This document shows positions 43,004 to 52,680 of a DNA stretch of 64,000 bases, in pieces. Each line of letters begins with the position of its first letter. Positions within the stretch are counted from its first letter, which is position 1. Source of the DNA: Pedobacter sp. AJM (GTDB lineage: Bacteria > Bacteroidota > Bacteroidia > Sphingobacteriales > Sphingobacteriaceae); contig NZ_NHOT01000009.1 of NCBI RefSeq assembly GCF_002197755.1, positions 62,001 to 126,000 of the forward strand, written 5' to 3'. Both the position numbers and the translations under genes were made by a program. Under the pieces are notes generated by a model that worked only from the letters and a program-made list of their open reading frames with translations, was not told where the DNA came from and made no database searches.

Positions 43004-44839
43004 CTATTGATAACCTTTGGCTTGCAGGTTAAAAAGCTCGGCATACCTGCCATTCTTTTCCAGCAATTCTGCATGTGTACCAGATTCGAGAAGTGTGCCC
43101 TGGTCTAAAACCAAAATCCGGTCAGCCAGCCGTGCGGTAGAAAAGCGATGCGAAATCAGCACAGCAGATTTTCCCTTCGTTAACTCGGCAAAGCGTTGAA
43201 AAACTTCATATTCTGCACGGGCATCCAAAGCAGCAGTAGGCTCATCAAGAATTAATACCTGTGCATCTTTCATATAAGCCCTTGCTAAAGCTACCTTTTG
43301 CCATTCGCCACCTGATAATTCTATACCATCATTAAATTTTCTTCCCAGCCATTGTTGGTAAGCCCCCGGGAGTTTGGCGGCCAGTTGATCTGCAAGACTC
43401 TCTTCAGCCGCTTTTTTAACCAATTGCTGGTTGTCGATTTCTTTGATATTTCCGACGGCAATGTTTTGATAAAATGTCATTTGGTAACGGATGTAATCCT
43501 GAAAAATAATACCGAGATGATGTCTCAGGTCATCCAGATCATAAGATTTTAAATCCTTTCCATCCAATAAAATGCGGCCTTCAGTTGGATCGTACAGCCG
43601 GGCCAGAAGCTTAACCAATGTCGTTTTGCCTGCTCCGTTTTCACCAACCAATGCCAGTTTTTCACCCGGGCGAAGTTCAAAGCTCAGGTTTCTGTTTGCC
43701 CAACGTGTGGAATTATGGTATTGAAAACCAACATTTTCAAACACAAAGCCGGTTTGAATGGGATGCGGAAAGGGAATTGCATTTTCAGGCTTGGTAATCT
43801 TGGGCTTAATCTCAAAAAAATCTATAAAATCATTTAAATAAATAGCACCCTGTGATACGATGGTAAACCTGGATAACATGGTTTCCATTAAACTGCTTAA
43901 TTGTCGGAAAGAACCTGCTAAAAAGGTAAGACTACCTACTGTGGATTTCCCGACCACAGTATTGTAAATGATAAAACCATAAGCCGCATAATAACCTAAA
44001 GTACCCAGCACGGAAAAGAAAGTACCCCAAGCCGAACGCCTGACGGCCAGTTTGCTGTTATCTGCATAAAACTGATCAGACAGCATTTTAAAACGCCCGA
44101 TTACAAAATCTGAAAGGCCAAAGATCTTCACTTCTTTCGCTGTTTCATCACTCGCTCCCAGATAACGCAGGTAATCCAGTTCCCTGCGCTCAGGTGTCTG
44201 ACTTCTGGAAAGGGCATAGTTTTTACTATTAAAATAAGATTCACCTAAAAAAGAAGGAATAATAGAGAGCAGTAGCAATACAATCAACCATGGATTAAAG
44301 GCAATGAGTCCGGTGAGGAGAAAGGCTATGGAAATAAAATCCTGAATCTGGCTCATCACTTGTGAGAGCAATACCGTTCTGCCTACGGTTTGTTGCCTGG
44401 CACGTTCCAGTTTATCGTAAAATACAGAATCTTCAAACTGATCCAGATCCAGTGTAGCCGCATGTTGCATGATGCGCATTGACGTATAATTCGAGAATAA
44501 ATCACCCAGTAAACTATCCGTCAGGTTAATCATTCTGTTTAATCCATCAGTAACAATAGCGAGTGCAAATTCTAAAGCCACCAGCTCCCATAACTTATGC
44601 AAATCTCCGTTACCGGCATGACTGTTTAATGCCACCACCTCATCGATGATGAGTTTGCCCACGTATAATAAAGCAACGGGCATAGCCGATCGCAGTATGC
44701 GAAGAATAAAACTGATACTTGTTTTTCCAGGACTGCTTTTCCAAACCAGTTTAAAAAAATCTGGTAAATTTTTGAGCGAAGTAAGCCTGTCTTTGAAGGA
44801 TATGTTTTCTAATGAAATGGTATTTCTGTTTTTAGCCAT
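43004..44839 (-). CDS. ABC exporter, fused membrane and ATPase domains
   Basis: 611 aa half-transporter that would act as a homodimer. Residues about 40-330 form the six-helix membrane domain of the exporter type; residues about 360-600 are the ATPase. The ATPase has Walker A GENGAGKTT (399-407), the Q-loop FQDY, signature LSGGE (508-512), Walker B VLILDEPTAALD and the switch histidine 564 in LISHRFS, so it should be catalytically competent. Substrates of such exporters include lipids, peptides and drugs and cannot be inferred. It is a single-gene unit converging on msrA, with a repeat element between. Confidence 0.9.
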   Translation of the reverse strand: MAKNRNTISLENISFKDRLTSLKNLPDFFKLVWKSSPGKTSISFILRILRSAMPVALLYVGKLIIDEVVALNSHAGNGDLHKLWELVALEFALAIVTDGLNRMINLTDSLLGDLFSNYTSMRIMQHAATLDLDQFEDSVFYDKLERARQQTVGRTVLLSQVMSQIQDFISIAFLLTGLIAFNPWLIVLLLLSIIPSFLGESYFNSKNYALSRSQTPERRELDYLRYLGASDETAKEVKIFGLSDFVIGRFKMLSDQFYADNSKLAVRRSAWGTFFSVLGTLGYYAAYGFIIYNTVVGKSTVGSLTFLAGSFRQLSSLMETMLSRFTIVSQGAIYLNDFIDFFEIKPKITKPENAIPFPHPIQTGFVFENVGFQYHNSTRWANRNLSFELRPGEKLALVGENGAGKTTLVKLLARLYDPTEGRILLDGKDLKSYDLDDLRHHLGIIFQDYIRYQMTFYQNIAVGNIKEIDNQQLVKKAAEESLADQLAAKLPGAYQQWLGRKFNDGIELSGGEWQKVALARAYMKDAQVLILDEPTAALDARAEYEVFQRFAELTKGKSAVLISHRFSTARLADRILVLDQGTLLESGTHAELLEKNGRYAELFNLQAKGYQ

Positions 44840-45120
44840 AGGTAGGGAAGCGCTTGCAAAGCTAAGCTTAATGCAGCGTCAGAGATTCAGTTGCTTGTAA
44901 AATCTTTGGATAGTTAAAGTTTGTAAAATGCTCTTAAGTCTCAAGTTATAATTATTTTTTTAGCATATAAGGCATTAAAGTCTATTGAATTATATAGATT
45001 AATATTTTCTTAGTTGCTTAAAGACCTTCTTTAATTCATATTGATATTTCAGTGTTGACAACTTTCTATGCAGCCTGATTATAATATATAAAGCTGAAAG
45101 CTAACTTTGTAAAAAAACAG

Positions 45121-45654
45121 ATGATGAAAATTATAAAACTCTTCACCAGCACATTCATGTTTCTTGTATTAATGAATGTTGCCAAAGCACAAACCACCAC
45201 TGCCGATTTATTGAAGGAATGGGAGCGTGCTAAAACTTACACTTCGGAATATTTAAATGCCATGCCAGAAACAGGTTATGCGTTAAAACCTACACCAGAA
45301 ATGAGGTCATTTGCTGAGCAGATGTTACACCTGGCAGCAGATAACTATGTTTTTGCAGCCGCTGCTGCGGGTGAGAAAAGTCCGGAAGGTAAAGATCAGC
45401 TGGAGAAAACCACTGAGAAAACAAAGGCTGCAGTGACTAAGGATGTGTTAGAAAGTTACGATTATATGATCGCCACCATTAAAAAGATGACTCCGGCTCA
45501 ACTAAACGAAAAGGTAAAACTTTTTGGCCGTTTTGATATGAATCGCGAGCAGGCCTTAGGTAAAGGATTTGAACACCAAACCCATCACCGCGGACAAACC
45601 ACTGTTTATTTGCGTTTGGCTAAAACCACCCCTCCACAAGAAAAATTATTTTAA
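45121..45654 (+). CDS. Secreted DinB/YfiT-type four-helix protein
   Basis: 177 aa. A signal peptide (MMKIIKLFTSTFMFLVLMNV, ending near AKAQ) is followed by a DinB-type helical bundle: DLLKEWERAKTYTSEYLNAM, FAEQMLHLAADNYVF with the first metal histidine, and FEHQTHHRGQTTVYLRL with the HxxxH-like pair. DinB-family proteins bind a divalent metal; some are thiol-dependent S-transferases, but the exported forms in Bacteroidota have no assigned reaction. It is a single gene with its own terminator. A TAACTTTG box (45102-45109) lies unusually near the ATG. Confidence 0.85.
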   Translation: MMKIIKLFTSTFMFLVLMNVAKAQTTTADLLKEWERAKTYTSEYLNAMPETGYALKPTPEMRSFAEQMLHLAADNYVFAAAAAGEKSPEGKDQLEKTTEKTKAAVTKDVLESYDYMIATIKKMTPAQLNEKVKLFGRFDMNREQALGKGFEHQTHHRGQTTVYLRLAKTTPPQEKLF

Positions 45655-45657
45655 CTT

Positions 45658-45700
45658 AAAAAAGCCATTAACCCTTTATTAAGCGTTAATGGCCTTTTTT
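45658..45700. terminator. Bidirectional terminator between the DinB and RND-pump genes
   Basis: A 9-bp stem GCCATTAAC (45664-45672) with GTTAATGGC (45685-45693), a 12-nt loop, an A tract on the left and a T tract on the right, so it can stop transcription from both convergent genes. Confidence 0.85.
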
Positions 45701-45741
45701 AAAATGTTGAATCTTTTTTGGTTAATCATTTAGGCGCGTTA

Positions 45742-48700
45742 TCAAGCCTGAACCAGATTAACCTTTTGCACGTTTTTCTGGTAAGACCAGTAAAAAACAA
45801 TCGGATAAACAAAAAGGTTGAAAAGCGTATTGGTGATTAATCCACCAATTACCACAATAGCTAAGGGCTTTGAAGCTTCAGATCCAATTCCGGTAGAGAG
45901 TGCTGCGGGCATTAACCCAATAGCAGCCATCAGTGCTGTCATTAATACAGGCCTGAATCGGCTGGCAATTCCATCACGCATGGCATCGGTAAAAGTCCAG
46001 CTTTGATGGTGTTTTAAGTCCGCCAGGTTTGATTTAAATTTGGTAATCAGGATCACTCCATTTTGAACACAGATACCAAACAGGGCAATAAAACCAATCC
46101 CGGCAGAAATATTGAAGTTAACCCCAGCGACCAATAAGGCCAGTATGCCGCCAATCATGGCAAAGGGTACATTGTTTAATACCAATAGGGCATCGCGAAT
46201 GTTGCCGAAAAGTACAAACAAGATAAAAAATATCAGCAATAAACTTACCGGAACCGCTTGTGACAGGCGGGAAATAGCCCGTTGCTGATTTTCGAAGTCG
46301 CCCGCCCATTCCAGTTTATATTCTTTTGGCAGCTTAATCTCAGCATTTACTTTTTGCTGTGCCTCAGCAATTACACTTCCCATATCCCGTCCACGAATCG
46401 AGAATTTGATGGCGCCATAACGTTTATGTTTATCGCGGTAAATCATACTGGGGCCGGTAATCTTCCTAATGCTTGAGATCTCGGCCAGCTGAACATTTGA
46501 TCCGGAAAGGGTAGGAATGCGCAGTTTGCCTATGGAACTTTCATCATTTCTAAAATCTTCAGGATAGCGTATAATGAGATCAAATTTTCGCTCTCCCTCG
46601 TAAATTTGCGTGGCAGCCTTCCCACCAATAGCCATTTCAATTACGGCATTGGCATCAGCGGTACTAACACCATAAAGCGCCATTTTTTTCTGATCAAGGT
46701 TAATCTGTAACTCCGGCTGACCTAAGTTTCGCAATATGCCAAGGTCTTCGATTCCATCTACAGTTTTCAGAATTTTTTCAATTTTCTCTTCCTCCATTTC
46801 CATAAAATCGAAATTTTCGCCAAATAGCTTCACCACGATGGAGCCCTTTACACCGGAAACGGCCTCTTCTACATTATCTGATATCGGTTGAGAAAAGTTC
46901 AGGCTAATGCCCGGAAAGCCTTTTAGTTTTTCCTGCATCCGTTCAATCAGCTGTTCCTTACTTTGTTTTCGCTTCCATTCTTTCTTCGGATAAATATCCA
47001 CGTGAAATTCCATGTTATAAAAACCTGTGGCATCTGTACCATCATTCGGGCGACCAGTTTGCGACATCACCTGTTTCACTTCTTCAAAACTTAAAAAGAT
47101 CTTTCTCATCTCATTGGAAAGCTTTTTGGTTTCATCTAAAGAAATACTCAATGGCCCCGTTGCCCTTACATAGATAGAACCTTCATCCAGGCTGGGTAAA
47201 AACTCTGTTCCCAGAAATTTAAAACTGAAAATCCCCAGAACCAGTACCAAAATCGAAATGGAAAACACCAGTTTTTTCTTACTGAAACATTTGTCGTAAA
47301 ATTTAAGCGTTACTTTAGTAATCCATTCTAAAAACACATTGTGTTTTTCTTTAACGTTCTTTTTAAGCAATACACTCGCCATTGCAGGCACCAGTGTAAA
47401 GGTTAAAATGAGGGCGCCAAGAAGGGCAAAACTTAGTGTCCAGGCGAGTGGAGAAAACATTTTGCCTTCTACTTTTTCAAAAGTAAAAATAGGTAATAGC
47501 CCGGTGATGATGATGAGTTTGGCAAATAAGATCCCTTTTCCATTTTCAAGGCTGGCTTTTTTAATGAAGCCCAGTTTGCTCATTTTATTAAAGCGCTCCA
47601 TCCCCAGTTTTTTGGCTTTCATATCCAGCGTTACAAAAATCCCTTCTACCATCACCACTGCGCCGTCAATAATAATCCCGAAGTCAATCGCCCCCATAGA
47701 TAGTAAATTTGCAGGCATTCCTTTCAGCTTCAGACAGATAAAGGCAAACAGTAATGCCAGTGGAATAATGATGGAAACTATGAGGGTGGTCCGCCAATCG
47801 GCCATGAATAAAAATACAATCAGGGTAACAAATAAAATTCCTTCCAGCATGTTGCCCATCACTGTATGCACGGAATAATTAACCAAATCTTCCCGATCAT
47901 AAAAAGCTTTAACCTTCACATCATCAGGTAAAACATTGTTGTTAATTACCTCAATCTTCTCTTTCAGGCGGGCAATTACTTCGCTTGGGTTTCCACCTTT
48001 TCGCATCACGACAATGCCCTCTACCACATCCGGATCGCTGTCTCGTCCTACCTGTCCTAATCTGGGCAAGGCCGATTCTGCTACTTCGGCAATGGTTTTA
48101 ACATAAATTGGTGTTCCGTTGATGTTATCCACCACCACATTCCTGATTTCATCAATGTTATTGAGCACACCTATTCCACGAACCACATAAGCCTGGCCGC
48201 TTTGTACAATCACATCACCACCTACATTAATGTTGCTTTTAGAAACGGCTTCAAAAAGTTCGGTTGCCGTTACCCCATACTGAATGGATTTTTGCGGATC
48301 AACCGTAATCTGATAGGTTTTCACTTCTCCGCCAAAACTCACCACATCCGCAATGCCCGAAACAGCCAATAACTCCCGCTGAATTACCCAATCCTGCAGG
48401 GTTTTAAGTTCGCGGACAGATTTGGTATCACTGCTTAAGGTATAACGAAAAATCTCACCTGTTGGTCCGTAGGGCGGTTGTACTTCGGGCTGAATGCCTT
48501 CCGGAAGATCGGCTTCATCCAAATGGTTATTTACCTGAACCCGGGCTTCGGCATAGTCCACATCATCTTCAAAACTTACTTTAACAATAGAAAGCCCAAA
48601 CAGGGATGATGAACGGATGCTTGTCCGCTTTTCGGTAGGATTCATCGCTATTTCCAGCGGGCGACTCACAAATTTCTCTACTTCTTCAGCACTTCGTCCG

Positions 48701-48870
48701 GGCCACTGCGTAATAATGGTAATGTTGGTATTGGTTACATCAGGAAAGGCATCAATAGTGGTGTTTTTAAAACTTAAATAACCTGCAAGGATGAGGATAA
48801 AGGTGGCAAAGAAAATAAAATATTTGTTCTTCAGCGCAAAGCCGATAATGCTTTTGATAAATCTATTCAT
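45742..48870 (-). CDS. Heavy-metal RND efflux pump, CzcA-type
   Basis: 1042 aa with the RND layout: a helix at about 16-36, a large periplasmic domain, helices 2-6 from about 338, a second periplasmic domain and helices 8-12. The fourth-helix motif reads DFGIIIDGAVVMVE with Asp396, Asp402 and Glu409, the signature of CzcA-like divalent-cation pumps (zinc, cobalt, cadmium, nickel). The copper/silver pump CusA has a different sequence there. The pump takes metal from periplasm or cytoplasm and drives it out with protons. It is the last gene of a five-gene unit, 30 nt after the adaptor gene. Confidence 0.93.
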   Translation of the reverse strand: MNRFIKSIIGFALKNKYFIFFATFILILAGYLSFKNTTIDAFPDVTNTNITIITQWPGRSAEEVEKFVSRPLEIAMNPTEKRTSIRSSSLFGLSIVKVSFEDDVDYAEARVQVNNHLDEADLPEGIQPEVQPPYGPTGEIFRYTLSSDTKSVRELKTLQDWVIQRELLAVSGIADVVSFGGEVKTYQITVDPQKSIQYGVTATELFEAVSKSNINVGGDVIVQSGQAYVVRGIGVLNNIDEIRNVVVDNINGTPIYVKTIAEVAESALPRLGQVGRDSDPDVVEGIVVMRKGGNPSEVIARLKEKIEVINNNVLPDDVKVKAFYDREDLVNYSVHTVMGNMLEGILFVTLIVFLFMADWRTTLIVSIIIPLALLFAFICLKLKGMPANLLSMGAIDFGIIIDGAVVMVEGIFVTLDMKAKKLGMERFNKMSKLGFIKKASLENGKGILFAKLIIITGLLPIFTFEKVEGKMFSPLAWTLSFALLGALILTFTLVPAMASVLLKKNVKEKHNVFLEWITKVTLKFYDKCFSKKKLVFSISILVLVLGIFSFKFLGTEFLPSLDEGSIYVRATGPLSISLDETKKLSNEMRKIFLSFEEVKQVMSQTGRPNDGTDATGFYNMEFHVDIYPKKEWKRKQSKEQLIERMQEKLKGFPGISLNFSQPISDNVEEAVSGVKGSIVVKLFGENFDFMEMEEEKIEKILKTVDGIEDLGILRNLGQPELQINLDQKKMALYGVSTADANAVIEMAIGGKAATQIYEGERKFDLIIRYPEDFRNDESSIGKLRIPTLSGSNVQLAEISSIRKITGPSMIYRDKHKRYGAIKFSIRGRDMGSVIAEAQQKVNAEIKLPKEYKLEWAGDFENQQRAISRLSQAVPVSLLLIFFILFVLFGNIRDALLVLNNVPFAMIGGILALLVAGVNFNISAGIGFIALFGICVQNGVILITKFKSNLADLKHHQSWTFTDAMRDGIASRFRPVLMTALMAAIGLMPAALSTGIGSEASKPLAIVVIGGLITNTLFNLFVYPIVFYWSYQKNVQKVNLVQA

Positions 48871-48900
48871 AGGAGAAAAATCTGTTGGGTGAAACGGAGG

Positions 48901-50001
48901 TTACTGGGTTTTAAGGTTTTCAAAAAGAAAAACCTGTTTAGAAGCAATTACGCGGTCGCCAGCGGTTAAGCCTTTACTAATGTATACCCGATCGGCCGTT
49001 TTTCTTCCGATTTCAATTTCCTGAATGCATACCTTATTCTCGTTATTTAATACCAGCACATAATTTTTATTATTGTCGAAAACAATCGCCCTCGCATTTA
49101 CTGCCGGAAGATCAATACCAGCATGTGCAGATACTTTAACCGTACCCAGCATACCTGGTTTTAATAAAGCCTGGGTATTGGCAATCACTACACGGGCGTT
49201 CATCACTTTACTTTCCTGGTCAATCAGGTTGTATATTTTATCAATTTTACCTTTAAATACCTGTTCGGGGTAGGATAGGGTAGAGAGACTAACCTCGTCT
49301 CCCGCTTTGATGCGTGAAATATCAGACTCATAAATATTAATCATCGCCCACACATTAGAAAGATCGGCAATGGTGAACAGGCTTTTGTCGTTATCGCTAC
49401 GCAGCTGCATGTTATTGGTCACATTTTTTTCAATCACAAAACCACTGATGGGAGATTTAATGGCGTATGAACCGGTGTTGCTGCCGCCATTAAGCTTTAA
49501 AACGGCATTAGCTCTTTTCAGTTCTGCCTGCTTAATGAGGAAATCATTTTTAGCTTCTTCCAGTTCCTTTGCTGATGATAGGCCACTTTCATATAATTGT
49601 TCAGCTTGTTTTAAGGCACGATTGGCATTTTGAACTTCGGCCCTGGCGGCTATTACTTCTTTATCAAATCCCGCCATTTCTGAACTGGTTACCGTAGCTA
49701 AAGTTTGCCCGGTATTCACCTGATCGCCCAGGCGCACGTTTACCCGGTTTACCAATCCGCTTACCATAGGAAAAAGTTCCGATTTGCGGTCTTCATTAGC
49801 CGTTATCCTGGCAGAAAAAATAAGATCTGCTTTACTGTTGGCCTGTTGCACCGTATCAATTAATAACCTGTTCAGTAAGGAATCTGTAATGGCAAATTTT
49901 TCGGGGGGAGCTTCTGTTTGATGGCTGCCACACCCAAAGGCTAAACCAACTGAAGAAAGTAAAATTACCTTTATTGTATTTTTGTAAATGTAATGCATCA
50001 T
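48901..50001 (-). CDS. RND periplasmic adaptor (membrane-fusion) lipoprotein, CzcB/CusB-type
   Basis: 366 aa. A lipoprotein signal ends at Cys24 (GLAFGCGSHQ). The adaptor fold follows in order: beta-barrel and lipoyl halves (MVSGLVNRVNVRLGDQVNTG, SPISGFVIEKNVTNNMQLRS), a coiled-coil hairpin near 110-160 (VIAARAEVQNANRALKQAEQ), and a membrane-proximal domain ending in GLTAGDRVIASKQVFLFENL. It links the RND pump to the outer-membrane channel. Its ATG follows the stop codon of the TolC-type gene by one base, so translation is probably coupled. No His-rich metal-binding tail is present, unlike some CzcB proteins. Confidence 0.92.
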   Translation of the reverse strand: MMHYIYKNTIKVILLSSVGLAFGCGSHQTEAPPEKFAITDSLLNRLLIDTVQQANSKADLIFSARITANEDRKSELFPMVSGLVNRVNVRLGDQVNTGQTLATVTSSEMAGFDKEVIAARAEVQNANRALKQAEQLYESGLSSAKELEEAKNDFLIKQAELKRANAVLKLNGGSNTGSYAIKSPISGFVIEKNVTNNMQLRSDNDKSLFTIADLSNVWAMINIYESDISRIKAGDEVSLSTLSYPEQVFKGKIDKIYNLIDQESKVMNARVVIANTQALLKPGMLGTVKVSAHAGIDLPAVNARAIVFDNNKNYVLVLNNENKVCIQEIEIGRKTADRVYISKGLTAGDRVIASKQVFLFENLKTQ

Positions 50002-50002
50002 G

Positions 50003-51271
50003 TTATTTAAATAGGTTGGTACCGGTTACATAATTTAATTCTGCTCTTGAGCTCAATCTTTGTAGCTGAACCTGGTTGATCTGCAATACATTTTCTTTGT
50101 AGGATTGGTAGAGATCCAGGAATTCCATTAAACTGATGTTTCTTTCCCTGAAATTTTTAATCAGGCCAGAGATCAGTTTGGAAAAACCGGTGTTAAAGTC
50201 AGGATCGATTGCCTCAAAAAGTTTTTCATTTCGAAGTGCATTCTGGTAGCTGTTAAAAAGCTCGTTACTCAGCAAAAGTTCATATTTGTTAACCTCGGTC
50301 GTTGCTGCATCAATGCCAATTTTGGCTTTTTTAATTTCTCCCTGATTTCTGTTAAATAGCGGAATGGGAATTTTTAAACCTATACCAGTATATTTCTCCG
50401 GGTAATTTCCTTTCAAATCGTAGCTCAATAAAATTTCAACATCAGGTATAGCCATTGCTTTCTGAAGTTTTAAGTTGAGCTCATTATAATCCAAGGCTGC
50501 TTTAGATCGTTTTAAATCGCTTCTGTTGTTTCTGGCCGAATCTAATAACGTGAGGTAAGGGATCTGGTTTAGGGGAAGGTCGGGTTCAGCTGACACTAGG
50601 GCTAAAGATAAAATTGCATTTGGCGCTAAACCACAGAGCATACGAAGGTCGCGGTATTGATCTTCCAGCTCATTCAGGAGATTGGTTTGTTCTGCCTGGA
50701 GTCCGATCAGTAAAGATTTAATTCTAATCACATCCTTCAACGCTACATTCCCAGCTTTTAATTGCGTTTCATATGCCTTAATAAGCATTTGTGTGGATTT
50801 GATCTGTTCATCAAAAACGTTGACTGATTGCGCAGTGAAATATGCTTTGTAGAAAGTATTCTGCAGCTCAAATTTTAGCGTTCGTTGTACATCGAAATAT
50901 TCCATTTCTGCCATCCTTACGCCGGATTGTGCCAGTTTAATGTTTTTATTTCTTTTACCCGCCAGTTTAATCAGCTGTGAAACGGAACCTGCAAACTGAC
51001 CATAGGCATAGGAAGTTTGCAAAAATTTACCCGTTTCATGGTTGTACAATAAATTTTCGTATTCCAGTTCCGGATTATCAAAAAGCCTGGCGGTGATGAT
51101 TTCTGCTTTAGCCTGATCAATCTGATAATTGGCCGCCAGTAAATCGAAGTTTTGTTTTAGAAAAAGTACTTCTGCCTGGGGCAGGTTTAATTTTAAAGTA
51201 TCGGTTTGAGCATGGGTAATTGTGGCGAAAATGCCCAGCAATAAAAAAATCAGGGTACCTGTCCTTATCAT
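50003..51271 (-). CDS. TolC-family outer-membrane efflux channel, CzcC/CusC-type
   Basis: 422 aa, signal peptide MIRTGTLIFLLLGIFATITH ending near AQTDT. Two repeated outer-membrane-efflux regions with long helices are seen (AEVLFLKQNFDLLAANYQID, LFDNPELEYENLLYN and in the second half KIPIPLFNRNQGEIKKAKIG), the usual CzcC pattern. It forms the exit duct for the RND pump. It starts 56 nt after the kinase gene. That gap contains four 11-bp-spaced repeats and a -7 box only 4 nt before the ATG, so the pump genes seem to have their own regulated promoter inside the operon. Confidence 0.92.
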   Translation of the reverse strand: MIRTGTLIFLLLGIFATITHAQTDTLKLNLPQAEVLFLKQNFDLLAANYQIDQAKAEIITARLFDNPELEYENLLYNHETGKFLQTSYAYGQFAGSVSQLIKLAGKRNKNIKLAQSGVRMAEMEYFDVQRTLKFELQNTFYKAYFTAQSVNVFDEQIKSTQMLIKAYETQLKAGNVALKDVIRIKSLLIGLQAEQTNLLNELEDQYRDLRMLCGLAPNAILSLALVSAEPDLPLNQIPYLTLLDSARNNRSDLKRSKAALDYNELNLKLQKAMAIPDVEILLSYDLKGNYPEKYTGIGLKIPIPLFNRNQGEIKKAKIGIDAATTEVNKYELLLSNELFNSYQNALRNEKLFEAIDPDFNTGFSKLISGLIKNFRERNISLMEFLDLYQSYKENVLQINQVQLQRLSSRAELNYVTGTNLFK

Positions 51272-51275
51272 GCCG

Positions 51276-51332
51276 CAAATCTATCCCAGCCGAATTAAAC
51301 ACGAATTAAATCGGAATTAAAAGCAGATTAAA
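51276..51332 (-). promoter_or_regulatory. Response-regulator-type promoter of the metal-efflux genes: four 11-bp repeats and a -7 box
   Basis: On the plus strand GAATTAAA occurs at 51292-51299, 51303-51310 and 51314-51321, and AGATTAAA at 51325-51332, each exactly 11 bp apart. Eight bases on is the minus-strand -7 box TAGATTTG (51276-51283), an exact TAnnTTTG, and 4 nt later the ATG at 51271. Tandem 11-bp repeats are typical of OmpR-family binding sites. The farthest repeat includes the kinase stop codon. Confidence 0.75.
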
Positions 51333-52680
51333 GTTGAGGCAGGTAGATGATGAGGCAATTCTGTTGGTTTGCTGTAACCGATATTTCTATTTTTCCTTTA
51401 AACAGTGTAATGATCTTATTTGCCATATACAAGCCCATGCCTTCACCTTTCTGACCGATTTCAGCAGATTTTGTGTAAAAAGGCTTAAAAACTTCCTCAT
51501 GAGCTGACGGTGGGATTCCAGGACCTTGATCAATAATTTTAACCAGGAATTGATGGTGTGAATATTCCAGTTGCACCAATACCTGTTGATTTCCTGAAAA
51601 TTTAAAGGCATTGGAAATCATATTGTCAATGGCAATTTGCAGTAAAACAGCATTCACAGAGACAAGGGGTATGGTGCCGTTTTCCAGTAAATTCTGAATG
51701 TCTAACTGTTGATGGTGATGCAATTGCCAGTCAGACTGAATTTTAATTAAAAGTTCATCCAGTCGAACAGCTGATAACTGCGAATTAATTAGTTCAAGAT
51801 CCATTTTAGCCAAAGCCAGTAAGCCATTGATGATGTGCTCCATATTTTCGGCATCGTCTAAAATGGATTGAATAACTTTTTGATAAGCCTGAACGTCTCT
51901 TTCTTTCAAGAGCGCCAGCTCGGCAGTCATCATTATTCTGGTTACAGGCGTTCTTAATTCATGTGATGCATTGGCTACGAAGGTTTTCTGTAAGATGAAG
52001 GCTTGTTCCAGCTCTTCCATTAAATGGTTAAAACTTTGTGCAATCAGGTTAATTTCGTCTTTGGTCTGGTTTTCTTCCACCCTGAAAGCCAGATTTTCTG
52101 AGCCAACCTGTTTTACTTCTCCCATGAATTTTTTAAGCGGCTTCAGCATCTTTACGGCCACCCACCTGCTCAACAATAAAACGATGATTGAAATGGAAAC
52201 AAAAGTAACCACCATAATTTTGAGCAATTTTTCTAATCGGTTATGTGTACCCTGATCGGTAGCAGAAGCCAGAATTACGAAATCGCCCTGATTGTCTTTA
52301 TAGTAAATGCCAACTACCTGCCGCTCGCCATCTTTGTATTGCAGGTGTTTTTGGTTTCTAACCAGGTCGATGGTGGCCTTTGTCCAGTATTGGGCAGAAT
52401 CTCCGATAAAGGTTGCCCGATCCCGCGCATCATAAATCCGGATGACTTCGCCCTTTAGTTTCTGTAAATATTGGTGTCGAACACTGCTCAAGGCATCTCT
52501 GCTCATCTCGTCTGCTTCCAGGTAGAGCTTCGCCGTAACCATGGTGCGGTCTGTCAGGCGTTCAAAAAAATCGGCCTGAAGAAACTTCATGAACGTAAAA
52601 TAGACCATGCATAGTACCGCAAACAGCATGGAGGTGCTGATGAGGGTAAAATACAGTGCAATGCGGTCTTTTATTTTCAT
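51328..52680 (-). CDS. Membrane sensor histidine kinase of the metal-efflux system
   Basis: 450 aa. Membrane helices at about 9-30 and 153-172 enclose a roughly 120-residue periplasmic sensor. HAMP follows at about 173-225. HisKA has His240 in NASHELRTPVTRIM, and HATPase carries NMISNAFKFSG, IDQGPGIPP and GEGMGLYMANKI. It is a CusS/CzcS-like kinase expected to sense periplasmic metal and phosphorylate the partner regulator. The ATG overlaps the regulator stop codon by one base (TAATG), so the pair is coupled in translation. No obvious metal ligand cluster stands out in the sensor region. Confidence 0.92.
   Translation of the reverse strand: MKIKDRIALYFTLISTSMLFAVLCMVYFTFMKFLQADFFERLTDRTMVTAKLYLEADEMSRDALSSVRHQYLQKLKGEVIRIYDARDRATFIGDSAQYWTKATIDLVRNQKHLQYKDGERQVVGIYYKDNQGDFVILASATDQGTHNRLEKLLKIMVVTFVSISIIVLLLSRWVAVKMLKPLKKFMGEVKQVGSENLAFRVEENQTKDEINLIAQSFNHLMEELEQAFILQKTFVANASHELRTPVTRIMMTAELALLKERDVQAYQKVIQSILDDAENMEHIINGLLALAKMDLELINSQLSAVRLDELLIKIQSDWQLHHHQQLDIQNLLENGTIPLVSVNAVLLQIAIDNMISNAFKFSGNQQVLVQLEYSHHQFLVKIIDQGPGIPPSAHEEVFKPFYTKSAEIGQKGEGMGLYMANKIITLFKGKIEISVTANQQNCLIIYLPQL

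Noticed and set aside
42845..43108. An 87-aa plus-strand ORF with a GTG start.
   Set aside because: Its first half is the REP-like element and its second half is antisense to the ABC exporter.
45102..45109. TAACTTTG as the DinB gene promoter -7 box.
   Set aside because: It is an exact consensus, but no TTTG lies at the right distance upstream and no second site supports it; left as a remark only.
47339..47878. A 179-aa ORF on the plus strand.
   Set aside because: It is wholly antisense to the RND pump gene, with serine- and isoleucine-rich text and no motif; a shadow frame.
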